Assembly (NCBI RefSeq): GCF_001625215.2
Contig: NC_030383.2
Span: forward strand, 2,740,779 to 2,804,778
Length of the DNA: 64,000 bases
DNA from: Daucus carota subsp. sativus
Taxonomy: Eukaryota; Streptophyta; Magnoliopsida; Apiales; Apiaceae
Direction of reading: 5' to 3'
Part shown: positions 35,001 to 47,991 of the stretch, piece by piece
How the letters are laid out: each line of letters starts with the position of its first letter
Position numbering within the stretch: position 1 is the stretch's first letter
The notes under the pieces: model-generated
What the model was told of the DNA's origin: nothing
Database searches by the model: none
What the model saw: the letters and a program-made list of their open reading frames with translations, nothing else
Position numbers and translations under genes: made by a program

Positions 35001-38000
35001 TATCTATAAGAAGGCATCCCTTTTCTTCTGAGGTACCTATCTGCCTTTTTGATGTTTAAGTAATAATACAAAAAAAAAAAAAAAACAGAGAAGGAGCACC
35101 AAAAGTTAATAAAAAGAGAAAAATAAGCACACTAAACAAAACTTAGTATATGAGAATCCTCTGGGGAATATCAGATACCTGCAAATAATACGAGACTCCC
35201 CTTCACGCAGAACGAACGGGAAGAAAGAAGACAAAGAAGAAAGCGATGGGTTTAGATTCTTCAAATTGATATAATTTAGGTTCTATCAATAATCTATAGT
35301 ATTAATCATAAGTATACATGTCAAACAATGTACAAGTAACTCTTTCGAATACAAACAGATCAGTTTAGTAATTCAGAGTGAAGGTTTTTGCCGTTTATTA
35401 CTGGCTGGTAAATTCAAGATCGTGCGGTTATGCATGTAATTTCAAAATTACTTACCACCTGCATCACCTTTAAAACCATCTAAGAGAATGTATTCTAGCA
35501 CAGCATAGATATTGTTCTTGTAAAATCCTGAACACGCTCCCTTCAAAACTTTAATTTTCTGTCCCGCCTGCCAGGATTTACCCTTCCTCCTTATCATTTT
35601 ATGAACCCTGACAACTGTCATATAAATTTCAGCAAAACTATAAAACTAGGACACTAAGTTTACCAAACACGGTGAATGAAAAGGGTATGTAAGGTTTCTA
35701 AACTACTAGTCCTAAATAAATTCCACAAGAGTAGTGAGCCGATACTGACAACATTATAGCTACACCACAATGGCATGTATCTTACAACTTACCATCTGAA
35801 GAAATCCCCAGCTGTTTCTTGTTTGAGGGATTAATGATGATAACAGGCTCATCCTCACCACAGTCACTCTCTTCATCATAAATATTATGCATCTCGAGAA
35901 TCCACTCTTGATATTGTTTCTCCATTTGCTGAAGTGACAGTTTCTTCCCATCTTTGTAAATTTCCACATGTACATCTGAAGATTAGTCCAAGATGTGTTA
36001 ATACATGAGTGACTTCAAAAATGACACTAAAACAACTTTAAGTAATCAGAAGCATACCTCTTTCCTTCTCTGAATTCTTGCTCCCAAAGTTCTTTAAGGC
36101 AATAGTACAAGGATGGTGATGCATTAAATCGGTCTACAAAACAAAGAATTCATCACTATCATGAACAATAAAAAAACAGAGAACATAAAAGAAACTCATG
36201 CATTGAATAAAAATAAATTCCTTGAGGATATGCTTCATTCAAAAATTAATTACGGAGTTTTTGGATGAAGCAAACAGCCAACATGTAGCACAATATGCCA
36301 ATAACGTAATTTTGCCTATTGAGAAAGTGACATATACCATAAAATTTACTTGAATATTCTAAAATCCTCTTATAAACATGGACCGCCCACACACACAAAC
36401 ATAAATAAACATAAATATTCCTTTAAAAAGCCTACACTATACTTGGAGGAAAAAAAATGCAACTGACAGGAAAGTAATTTACTCCACATACCTTCGATGG
36501 GGTTGGGTAAAAACCACCATCAGTTTCTGCAAAAGCAAGACAACAAGGTGATTTGCAAAAGTAACAATGATGATAGATAAGGTACAAGTGTGGTCTGGCA
36601 ATATATGAATTGAAAAATCACATACCAATGAAGCATTTCACCCTTGAGCAGCATTTTTTAAATATTTGGGCCTTATCAGCCTTCCTTGATTTAGGCTCCA
36701 TAAAAGGAAGCCACGCCTGTTTTATAGTAAGATTACTTATCATTCAATGTTGAAAATTTACACAAGTGCCTAAATCATTACATCATGAAATCATACTTGT
36801 AAGGTATTAAGGATTATACTGCAACATTCTGATGAAATATTGTTGCATGCTTACAAAGACCTAAGAAGGCTATTTATGTGAATACTGAATAATAATGATA
36901 AACCAAAATAGAACTTGCAAGAACAAAGATGAAAAAATGCATTTAATACACTACATGTGTCAGCATATCTCGGAAGTGATTAATGAATAACGGCTATGTA
37001 TCAAGACTATATAGTATTACTTGAGAGCCTCTCCTAACCATAATTTCATACAACAAATCATTTTTTTACAATGGATTTACATTAAAAAAAAAATATCATT
37101 AATAGGATTCATAGATAATTAAAGTACTCAACATATTGCAATCATCATTAAGCTGAACTTCAAGATATTATATGTATTTAGAAAACAAATTATAAACATA
37201 TCAGCATTCTAAAAGTATACTTGGGCAAGTAGATCCTAATTGGATAGACAAAAAACTAAAAAATAGAAGTTAAGAGTAGCAGACCCATCGAGCATCTGGA
37301 AGTAGACGACCTAAGCACCGAATTGATACATGACTGAAGCTTTCAAAATTTTCAGCAACACCACATCTTTCGGCTTCAAGCTGCTCCAAAATTTTCTCAA
37401 TGCTTTCTTTACCCTACATTAACCACAAGGCCATGTGCAGAACTTAATATGTATATTTCCAAGTTTTTGTCTTTACATCAGTGTTGTGCATGAGTGCTTT
37501 TACAAATACATATGAGTGATTTATCACGCTTGCCAGCTAAATAGTATTTTTGTCAACTCAGTCTCAGCATATACTCCTGAGGGCAAACATGTATATTTAT
37601 GGTCTTAAATAGATGTACATTAAAAGCAACTATGTTATTATAATAGTGAGAAACACTTGGAGGAATGTCTTATACACACAAATGAAGTTACAACCTTTGG
37701 CATGTGATTGGATTACTTTTGTACTAAAAATCAAGCTTCTACCAAAAACAATACCTGAACAACAGGAAAGTATAGGCACTTTAGCTGTGCATTTGCTTCT
37801 TGAGATGCTCGTTTTCCTGAAGTATTACCAACCATACATGAATCCAAACCCGTGTAATCGACCACCATTGCAAGTATCTTCCAGTACATAATGTATATAA
37901 AGCTTACCTGGGCTCTTTTGAGAAGAAGAATCCTGATTGGATGTAAAACGTAATTGTAAAACAAACGGACGACCATTGCAGGAGTTTAAGTTGGTAATAG

Positions 38001-41000
38001 CTACCTCGCCGCCTTCTACTTCTGTTAAATCAATTCCATTAACCTACAAAAACATAAACCCTAGGGAATGATATCACTTTGAAATATGACGAAAACATAA
38101 AAAACAATCTAGGTGTAATTGCTTAAAAAGAAGATACGAAAACATGGCGCGCCTTCACTTTAAAGAAATCTGGTCAATAAAGGCAAGAAACTGTCCTAAA
38201 ACTAGAAATTCAAAAAATCTGGACTTAATTGTTGGTATATTGATTATGAAACATGCAAACGTTACTAATTTTCAAGAAATTGGAACCTGTTAATAAGTGT
38301 TAACTTTTCTTTGTGAAGAGTAATCATTTTGTTTCTTAATATCATTGATCTGAGATGGTAATTCCCAGAAGCTTTTAGTTACATTCGTCAGCCAAGTATA
38401 ATTGGATATAAGATTTGAGGTTGATTTGACACAGCTGCAAGGAAATCCAAGCAATACCCAGAACTATAGAATATTAACTGTGTAAAGATCATACCTGAAA
38501 CTCAATTGGCGTTAAAGTCTTGCCTGAAGTAGACAAATCATCACACTGCCAATTAAAATTACAAAAGATAAGCATATCACAGATGGAAATCTTGCAGCAC
38601 CAGTAGTGACAATGGGTTCTTAAGTAGTCTACAGTAAATCAACCAGGCAGCAGTTTGGTCATTTAATATTAAAGAAATTTGCAAATTTGTTGTCCAACAA
38701 ACTATCACACCATTGATATGGTGTCATATTCTTCCTCATTCAATTCAATTATTGAGCAACTTGCTTTCTTCATTGTCATCAATCTAATCAAAGTAATAAT
38801 AATAGTTAATGCATGAACAGGTAAACCATATGAAGAATCGCAAGAAGATCTATTACAGAAAGCGTTAAGGCACTAGAGTTAAAATTGCAACCAGGAGAGC
38901 ATCTCTATGCGATCTGCTCTCCGTTATAAGTGGCATAAATGTTTAGTACTCCCTATCTCAAGTAGAAACTATTTTTTTTGAAAATTTTCAGGTGGATTCT
39001 GAATGGTACTTTAGCTATCGTAGCACTGCCCAGTTAAAAAAGAAGGTGAAAGTAGCAACAAAATAAAAGAAACAACTTGTAGTTGTGATGATTACTTTAC
39101 TGCAACTCCTAAATGATTTGAAAGTATCTGTGAAATAAAAATACAGTGAACTATGAAATGTAGTTCAAATCACATGATCAAAAAGACAGAAATTTGTAAG
39201 TTTTAAAAAATGATTTCCAAAAACTACAATGCAAGACCCAGAGATGCATTGCCTCCTTGAGTCCTTGTCTGGCTAACATACCCGTATTACTAAAAATAAA
39301 ATACGAGATGTCCTAGTCAAAATTATATGATGATAAAGGACTAAAGATTTCACTCAAGTTCATTTTAAAAGCATTAATCCTGAGTGCAAAAAGTATGATA
39401 TTTTCCCGCACTACATTTCTATAAGAACACATTCCTGCAAGTACAAATACAAGCCTATAGCTAATTCAGACAAACCTGTATGTAAGGAAAATAGATGTCC
39501 TTTAATTTGCATCGGAGAAGATCTACATCCAAACTTTTCATTTTCAAATCAGAAATTTCTACCTGTAAAGTTGTTTGGTGGAAAAGCCATGAGAGAAGAT
39601 AAAATGTACATGATATTAACTTCTATCACCAAAATAATTATGTTTTACCAGATCACATTCCGATGCTGAAACATAGAGAATCAGGTTAAGCATCAATACA
39701 AAGATATATTCAAATGATTGATCTATGGAGTGGAGCCAGATACTAAATCGATTTAAAAATTGAAATAGGTGTGTTCCATTCCAGAATCAACATTAATTCA
39801 TCATAACAGTAAATGGATGCCCTGGTAGAACTATAATCCAAAATCGCATAATATCATTAACTTAAAAAATCTACAGTCAATAAGCACTAATCACATACTA
39901 GTATGGCTACTTGTATTGCATGGTAAAATATATGTTACATAATTCTGTTGAGAACCGGTCCATCTAAAACCTTAAGATTTTAGAGGAAGGCCCAAATAGA
40001 TCTTATGCTATATTTTAACTAATTCATTACCTTTGTGAAACTTCCATCGGGTGATAGTTTCATTTCATCTTTTGAAGGGTCTCTTAGGCCACCATTCGCC
40101 TATAGTTACAGACATGTTATAAACAACAGCCAGGGATGGTTAGATAACAAACATATCAAAAATATATTTTAGAAGAAAGAACAAACGGAATAGCAACTAA
40201 TAGTCTCACAGCTTCTCTGTAAACTGTAACAAGAAGTTGATTACCTGCCAGGTCTTGTCTGAGTCAGAACTTCTTAGTAAGGCATCTCTCTGAAGATACA
40301 ATGTACAAACTTTCTTGGAATATTTCGTCTTAGAGGATATGACAGTATGTCTACAGCAATGCAGTAAACATATATATATAAGATTTAGTGCAACATAAAG
40401 ATCACAATTTCATGCGTCCCAGTAAAAAGCAAATAAGCAGTTTTCCTTGGTCATACCTTCCCAGATGCATTGATGAAACAGATCCTCCATACCCGAACAT
40501 ACCAAAAAATGGCTGCATAAACCAATGAAGTTCAATACAAAACTATGCAACTGAAATGTTTCTGTAACTACACATAAGCATAAAAGTACGTTAATTATGA
40601 AACTGAAAGATGGTGTTCTAATTGTTTGTTGCAAATGTTTAGCAATATTGAATAATTAATATATGAATTTAATATGCCTTTCTATCAGTTTGTTGTAATA
40701 TAATAATTATTTCTTTCAACATGCAAGATTGGCCAATTATTTTAACTTCTTCAAACGAAAATCTTACATCTTGCCTAATAAGGCATCATCTGCTAATGGC
40801 CAAGCCAGTGCAACAAAACATACCTAACGAGGGTTCAAGAAAACCCAAAGGAATATTCTAAATGGTAAATCAAAATCTATAAAGAGTTAAGAATCTGCTC
40901 ATAAGTCTTTTAATCTATAAATAACGAATAATATAAAAGGTAACTTAAATATTAATGATCATATAATATCATAGAGGCAACAATTCTTTTAGTAAGGACA

Positions 41001-43334
41001 CATCACGAAATATTCACAATCATAAAATAAATGATACTATTAAATTTATAATATGCTTTATTAAGGGGATGCAAGTCCCCACGTTCCCCTATGAAAATTC
41101 AACTTTGCATGCTCAGTAAGTAGTAAAGACATATTCCTTTTAAGTATGATTACAATATACCTTTAAGTAAGGAGGTTTTCCACCAATTGCTTGTCCTCTA
41201 GATGATCTGTGCAGGGATGAACCCATCTTTCCCCTGAAAAGTATAAGATAGATTGTAAAGCATGTAAAAGCATAACCTCGACAGCAACAATTCATGAATA
41301 TATTAAGATAAATTGAGTTCAAAGCAAAAAAAATCATGATAAGGGTTGTATATTTACCCTCAGCAAAATTCATTAAAAAAAACTTACATCAAGCCTCAAT
41401 ATGTGAACCTTATTAGAATCATAACCCTCAAAAAAGATTAAATCTTTGAACCTTTTCTCGGAAATAAGTAAATACTGACAAGAGTATATTTACTATTGCA
41501 TAAGATGGTATCCCCTTAACCCATGGTATGTTTGCGTTCACTTGCAAGTTTTTCATATGTAGGCAAGAATACTATTATATTTCTCATATACTACTCCCTA
41601 CTCTTAGACTGCGGTTAATTTTTTCCTGAAAAAAAAGTTTGGATGGTGAACCACCAATCAAAACTAAACTGTCAACAACCACACTCAATGTTCCCTCAAA
41701 AAACAAATCCATTGTCGAAGCACTGGGTAAGAAATTGTTGATAAACATTCAAGTAATACTTTATTAACATTAAAAAACAGAACTTATAATACCATTTCAC
41801 AATAGAGTTCTCTTCACTAGCATCCATGCCAGGACCATTGTCAAATATGGAAATTTTGTCTTCACTTATATCCACACTGCAAAAAAAGAGAATGATCAGA
41901 ATTGCACGTCAGGAATATAAATTGATTAAATGCTATGAATTTGAAACAGAATTAATCAAAGTCATGAAAATCAGAGAGTTCTTACAGTAGATTTTTTTTA
42001 AGAAAAACTACATAAAATCTAATTGCATGTTACTTTAACGAATAATTCCTAACAGTCCATTTATTCCAAAGTAGTTGCCTATAAAAGATACTAGTAACCA
42101 AGATTAGGACTACACAATTAAGCAAATTAGTAGTTAATACAATTTATAGTTAATCTAGGTAGTTAAATGAAACTTTTGCCTAGCCTTGAAGATAGTTTCC
42201 TTAGGTGACTATTATCTTGACAAATTTAGGGGAGTTCAGTGTTGCCAATTGGGTATGCAACTAATGACTAAAATCTGTTTTCTTCATCGAAAAGCACCAC
42301 TTGTAAGTTATAATGATAAGAAAAACATGTCAGGAAAAATGCATAATTTCTTTTCAAAACTATACCGCCATTGATCTGTACATGCAACATGATATGATGA
42401 CAATACCAACATGATTTCAAAATTCTACCACCATATTTTAGATATGTACTGATTCCATCTCACAAAATCTCTTCATCAGAAGCATGCATTCAACTTTTTA
42501 TTTACCTAATCAGTCGGTCCTTCTTCTTGGACCAAATTGCTTGAAGAGAATTGTCCTGTAACAAAAACTTATTAGCAGATTTCACATTAAAGAAAACCAT
42601 GTCACCTTCAAGGGTATATATACTCACAATTATATCAGCAAGAGCAGTTTCAAAGGCATACTCTTGAGGTAGCTCCCTCAACAACTCAACATCTGGTGTC
42701 AAATCCCACATATTCTACACACATAGTAAAAAAAAACCAAAAAAAAAAAAAAAAAAAAATCAATCAAAAACAGGTACCTCCAAAAATTTACACATTCACC
42801 TCAAACATATATTAATTTCCTGTACCTCATAAACTTCATCTCCCTTGGACCCATCCTAATTCGAAAAAACACAGCATTCAAAGATTAGTTATAACATCAA
42901 AATATAGAATCAATAAACTCACATATCCTCAGCAAAATTCATTAAGAAAAACTTACATCAAGCCTCAGTGTGTGAACCTTATTAGGATCATAACCCTCAA
43001 AAAGGATTAAATCTTTAAACCTTTTCTCGGAAATATCGATAAGGCATAAATCAGCACTATCCCAATCGATACTCCTCCTCCTGATTTTGTCAGATTTTTT
43101 CATTCTATCATACTCCTCTTTCACCAAATCAGCAAACACCACAACAGGCATTTTCTTGGTTGCAGGCTCATCAACGCGTAAAGACAAACACAAACCATTT
43201 GGCAGAAGAACCCGAAACTTGTACACTTTTTCATATATGATTAAATCCAAGCATTTCATCTTTTTTACTTTAGACCTGGTGGAATCATCGTAAGAAGCCC
43301 TCTTGTTTCCTCTGTTCCCACTTCCTGAGTCCAT
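29037..43334 (-). CDS. GMI1: GMI1, GHKL ATPase with SMC-hinge domain (SMCHD1-like)
   Basis: Thirty-six exons read in phase to 1,602 residues (Arabidopsis GMI1 about 1,600): 43334-42957, 42855-42826, 42714-42628, 42555-42506, 41876-41793, 41233-41161, 40512-40457, 40350-40245, 40099-40031, 39562-39476, 38545-38495, 38043-37908, 37816-37755, 37413-37285, 36716-36626, 36526-36492, 36133-36058, 35975-35793, 35614-35459, 35036-34927, 34810-34694, 34532-34215, 34107-33989, 33902-33725, 33642-33534, 33410-33325, 33085-32990, 32651-32585, 32067-31982, 31853-31572, 31497-31294, 31017-30903, 30450-30252, 30167-29976, 29784-29458, 29301-29037. Ubiquitin-like N-terminus; ATPase N-box E158-N167, DNGPGM 194-199, GYGGS; C-terminal coiled coil and hinge as in DMS3. 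In Arabidopsis it is DNA-damage induced through ATM and aids somatic recombination. No stop or broken splice site was found. Confidence 0.93.
35040..35300. other. Intron segment with poly-A tract in GMI1
   Basis: Lies between the exons ending at 35036 and 35459. It contains an A-rich tract at about 35070-35085 and no coding exon; the reading frame is already continuous across it. Confidence 0.5.
41358..41466. repeat. GMI1: Copy of the end of GMI1 exon 1 inside GMI1 intron 5
   Basis: These 109 bases match 42927-43035 without gaps and with few mismatches. The source covers the last 79 bases of exon 1, its GT donor and 30 bases of intron 1. The copy stands in the same orientation 1.57 kb downstream in transcription, in the intron between the exons ending at 41793 and starting at 41233. 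It still carries an intact donor-like GATGTAAGT but no exon 1 start codon. Confidence 0.92.
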
Positions 43335-43336
43335 AT

Positions 43337-43478
43337 CAGGGAGTCTCTCTCAATCTCACTCACTCTCAGTCTCTCTGTATCTGTCTCTCTCAATCTCTCT
43401 ATATATCTCTCTCTCCGTCTCTCTATATCTCTCAATCTCTCTCTGTATCTCTCTCAGTCTCTCTGTGTGAGTGTGTTT
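43337..43478 (-). repeat. GA-rich microsatellite in the GMI1 5' leader
   Basis: The plus strand is a run of tctctc units interrupted by tat, caa and gta; on the GMI1 transcript it is GA-rich and ends at the start codon. GA-rich leaders are common plant promoter or leader elements and bind BPC-type GAGA factors. Confidence 0.75.
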
Positions 43479-43776
43479 TTCTTGCTGGAAAGAAGATGAA
43501 GCAGAGGGGGAGAAAGGGTTTAAGGAAAGAAATGAAAGGTCTTCTGACACATATAGACAAAGTGTGTGAGTGTACGGGGGGTTTGTGTTTTGTTCTGTTG
43601 TGTAAGAAACGTATGCAGGGGGTGTCCCTATGTAGGGCCCATTTGCATGGCAGGATTTCTTGTTATGGATTCATGGGGGTGATTTTTAAAATATAAAGTA
43701 GTTCGATATGTTATTTTGTTCGATGTTCGATTTTTCGAATGTAGTTTCAAGAGTTGTTCGCCGTGTTCTGTAAATA

Positions 43777-44442
43777 CTAGCTTATAGCCCGTGCAAAGCA
43801 CGGAGCTTTTTAAATATATTTTAAATGGTGTGAAAAAATTTAATTTATCAATAATAAATTAAAATTTTCAATAAAATAAAATTCGAAATTATGATTTGTT
43901 TGTAAGTTAAAACTGTTGTAAATACACCATTACAGCCATTAATGGCTGCAAATAAATAAATTATTGTAATTAAGCCATTCCTTTTCTCGTATGTATCATG
44001 CCAAGTATTAAATTCATTCTATCAAATTTTTATATTTTGAGTAGAATATGTTACGCCAAATCCTGTTAGAATATATTTATAAATGTATTTTATATTAGAA
44101 TTATTATAATGTGATTCATATATTTTTCAAAAAAATTATATGGTTCTAGATTAAAATTAATAAACATAATTTGTTTTGAATTAAGAAAAGGAATCATAAA
44201 CATGCAATAAGAAGGTATAATCTATTTTGGATTAAGAAAAAGTTTTTGTATTCGTTCCTCACATATATCCGGCTTATTAATTTTAAAGTAGATATCAGTT
44301 GTCTTATAGAATAGAAGTTAATTTTGTTCCAATCTAACGGTGCTTATTTGTTTAATGTACGATCCAACGGATGATAAGCTTTTGGACCATAGGTTCATGC
44401 GACCAAATTATCTCCCTTACGCTTATTATATATAAGTATATA
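43777..44442 (-). mobile_element. Non-autonomous Helitron, 5' tip mutated
   Basis: On the minus strand it ends CTAG (43780-43777) then T, with the hairpin CCGTGCTTTGCACGGG before it. The other end reads TATATACTTATATATAATAA where an intact element would start TCTATACTT; the C is lost. About 666 bp, close to the 663-bp element at 28.2 kb, with the same hairpin. Confidence 0.8.
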
Positions 44443-46740
44443 ATTATTTTAAAAAAATATATGGTATTAGTATTTTTATTTAAAAATAATTTTAAGTATG
44501 CATTCAAAACTTTTAAAAATGCATGGAAATTGTAAAGAGACTAAGAAATCGAGGGACCGTTTGATAAGTTTAAAATAAGTGTTTCCGGTTTAAACTAAAG
44601 AAGTGAAATAATAATTAGAAACAAGTTCACATTTATAAATGATTAAAGTGTTTATAAACTAAAGACGGTTATTTATTGAATTATCTCTTCTTCTAGAAAA
44701 AAATAAGATGCTACTAGTATTTTCGCGAGTCTTCTGCTTATTTTTAATTATAATATAAAATATATAGCTTCTAGAAAGTTAGTATATATTTAAAAGTATT
44801 GATCCAACAATATTTTTTATACTTTCTTTTTATTTTATACTAACCTATAACATACGATTTTGAATATTTAATAATTTACTTGTGTGTTGGTAAATTAAAT
44901 TTTGTTTTAAGATATTGTTGACATAATTCGAACTTTGAAACTCTAATAACATCGTAGTGAAACATAGAAAATTCAATCTAATAATTTTAATCAATTTGAA
45001 TTAAATGATACAAGAATTGTAGCAAACTACATACCAGCGATCAATTTTTTGCAGCTGTGAATATTTAATATATGAAATAAAGAAATGATAAATTGATGGA
45101 TGAGTAGGAGAAGATAAATTTTTTATTAAAAAAAACAAGTTAAGATTTTTAAGTTATAAAAAACATCTAAATACCCATTAAAGCTCTATTTAGACCATGA
45201 CTTTCAATAAGACACTAGTAATAATTTGTAGATAGACTTCTATTTTATAAAATATACAGACAATTGCCTAATTTTCCTGACAAAATAATTGACACAAATT
45301 TCAAAGTTTACAACCAAATCCGTGAGCCTTATATCTTCTTTCTAAAAATTCACTTGCAATCAATAAATTTCCTACCGTATAGTTCGTCACACAACTCTTA
45401 CGCTTAATTCTTTTCATCTGAATCCACCTTATATTTCACAACGTTTTTGTATAATTCAGATTCTTGATCCGTTACCATTGAACCGAATAATTTATCACTA
45501 TGTACAGTGATCATTCATCCGCTCTTATACAATTCTCGATCCTTGTCGAATTTGATGATTAAATATTAATTATCAATTTCATTTTATAATATTTTATTGA
45601 AACTAGTTCAACAAATATGTGTAGAAAATTAAAATATTCATCCCCTAATACATCACACAAACTATGATATTTGTGCTCGTTACTTCGAGTGTCACAAATT
45701 TTATTATACTTTGCATTGATATTTTTTGAAGAAGATTATTTTTCATTTATAAAATAAATCTACTTCATCCATATCTCCAACCTATACAAAGGCATGAAAG
45801 CTCTTTGTATAGGTTGGTGGATACGGGATCCTCATAGTAGGTTGGACCAACATCATCTAGAAAAAAATATGTTGCCTCGTTATGAATAACTAAATGATAA
45901 TTATAATATATGTCACTATAATATGTAAAATTGTAATAAGGGTTGTTTGACGAACAAAGTCAAAACTGATATTTATTTTATAAAAATATAAAAAATTATT
46001 TCATGCGCTCTAAATTTTGAATGGTAACAAAACTTTTATCATATAAAATTACAGATTAGTTGTCCAAAAAATTTATACAATGAGATACAATATTTATTTT
46101 AAAATTTAAAATTATCGTATAAATATATATTTTTAAAAATCAAATTGGAAACAACTTACAATTATGATTATTATTAAAATCATGCTCCATGTATGACAAA
46201 AAGATATTATGATAATTAAAAGAACTAAGGTGATTTTGTTCACCAACTATATAGGGCTGGATCAAAAATCATGTTGATGAATAATACACCTTCCATTCCA
46301 TTTTAAGGGTCCTGTTTTGACTTTTAATGGTCAAATTGACCAAGTATAAAGAAAAAAATCGTCATTAGTTTAAGAAACTAAAAATTACGTTTTATAATAT
46401 ATTGCATGTATTTTATAATGACATAATTTTTTTACTTTTAAAAATTATATTATATGTATAAATTTCAGTCAAAATTTGGTCAATTTGACCATTCAAAAGT
46501 CAAACAGGACACTTAAAATGAGATGGAGGGTGTCTTATGTTGGCAGTAATATTTGTCTAATTTTATAAATAAATTTTTAATTGATACTTTTTTCAAAAAA
46601 TTGAAAAAAATTGTACAAACAATTAAATTAAAAAGTAAATGGGCTAAAAGTGGGTATGGGCCCCGGTGAACAGAAACTAGGTACAGCCGGTTGCAACTTG
46701 CAACTCAACAAAGTAGATAGATATGCATAATCAAACACTT
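44443..46740. other. AT-rich spacer between GMI1 promoter and the pseudogene block
   Basis: Contains half-copies of a MITE near 44.55-44.66 kb (gaccgtttgataagtttaaaataagtg), AT-rich sequence without a supported gene, and a Stowaway-like element at about 46.29-46.53 kb. Confidence 0.5.
46289..46533. mobile_element. Stowaway-like MITE
   Basis: Left tip caccttccattccattttaag, right tip cttaaaatgagatggagggtg, near-inverse. Arms go on with gtcctgttttgacttttaatgg / ccattcaaaagtcaaacaggac and ggtcaaattgacca / tggtcaatttgacc. A target duplication could not be read. Confidence 0.75.
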
Positions 46741-46744
46741 ACAG

Positions 46745-47890
46745 ATGAAAGTACGGGTTTGACGAACATAAACACCCGACCCAGGTATCACTTCCGCCCA
46801 TTCAGATCATCAAATATCTCGATCCGATTTCAATTATAGTCATATCTCAATGATAACGATGATAATCCAGGCAAGCAATTCATCAATTTTTTTATTAATT
46901 TATCTGTTGATTATTTCTTCTTGATTTCATCGATTCATCAATTGTTTTTCTTCATGATTGCTATATGTCTTGTCTTTTGAATCCTTGCCATATACCCATA
47001 TGTTCATATAGATCTTTAGTTGGTATTAGTTTATGTTAATTGTTCTGTTCTTGATTGTGTATAGAAGCCTGATGAGTCCTTGTCAATACACACACATGTG
47101 TGTGTCTGTTAATCTGTTGTTCTTTCCCCTTGATTTGTGTTATATATATATTGATTCTGGGTTTTTTCAATGTAGAATGATCTGTTGAGATGTACCACAA
47201 AGATGCATCTTTTTAACATTAAAGATTCAACTTTTACGATGCTAGTAATGGGGTGGTGGTTGACAAACATAAAACTCGATTCAGGTCTGGTCTTAAGAAT
47301 CAGATCCGGCCTTTCAAACATCTAAATCTGATGCTCACTTCATCTCACTGGATCCGGCATTTATTTGGCCTGGTAAGTTTTTTTTTTAATTATTAATTTA
47401 TCTGTTGATTGTTTCCTCTTGCTTTCATCGATTCATCAATTGTTTTTCTTCTTGATTGCTATATGCCGTGTGTTTTGAATCCTTGCCATATACCCATATG
47501 TTCATATAGATCTCTAGTTGGTATTAATTTATGTCTTGATTGTTAATAGAAGCCTGATCAGTCCAAGTCAACACACACACACACACATGTGTGTGTGTGT
47601 GTTAATCTGTTGTTTTGTGTCAATCTGTTGTTCTTTCCCCTTGATTTGTGTTATATATATATTGATTCTGGGGTTTTTCAAGGTAGAATGATCTGTTGAG
47701 ATGTACCACAAAGATGCATCTTTTAACAGTAAAGATTCAATTTTTACGATGCTAGTAATGGAGTGGCGGTTGACAAACATAAAAATCGATTCAGGTCTGG
47801 TCTTAAGAATCAGATCCGGCCTTTCAAACATCTAAATCTGATGCTCATGTCATCTCACTGGATCAGGCATCTATTTGGCCTGGTAAGAAT
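46745..47890. repeat. Tandem array, about 505-bp unit, 2.3 copies
   Basis: The phrase ttgac(a/g)aacataaa begins units at about 46757, 47259 and 47769. Each full unit then has a CT/TC-rich segment, aatttatctgttgattrttt, tgattgctatatg, ccatatacccatatgttcat, a CA/TG microsatellite, ccccttgatttgtgttatat and gatctgttgagatgtaccac. Copies 2 and 3 are over 90% alike; copy 1 is more diverged in its first 100 bp. The last copy is cut at about 47890, roughly 100 bp before the GMI1 pseudogene begins. Each unit has gcctggtaag, a possible splice donor, so it may derive from a transcribed leader. Confidence 0.85.
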
Positions 47891-47991
47891 TGAATTTTGT
47901 ATTGATATTCAGAATATTTTATTGAGATGTAGTATAGGATTCTCGAAATCGATACTGGAGTTGGCAAGAGCATATGAATGTGCAATATCAG

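Noticed and set aside
39656..39673. A 17-nt mini-exon in GMI1 with cag acceptor and GTAAAA donor
   Set aside because: It breaks the reading frame, and direct joining of 40031 to 39562 gives the expected GSFTK-VEI sequence.
47560..47605. CA/TG repeat block as a possible CRISPR-like or satellite unit
   Set aside because: A simple microsatellite; no spaced repeats as in CRISPR and the genome is eukaryotic.
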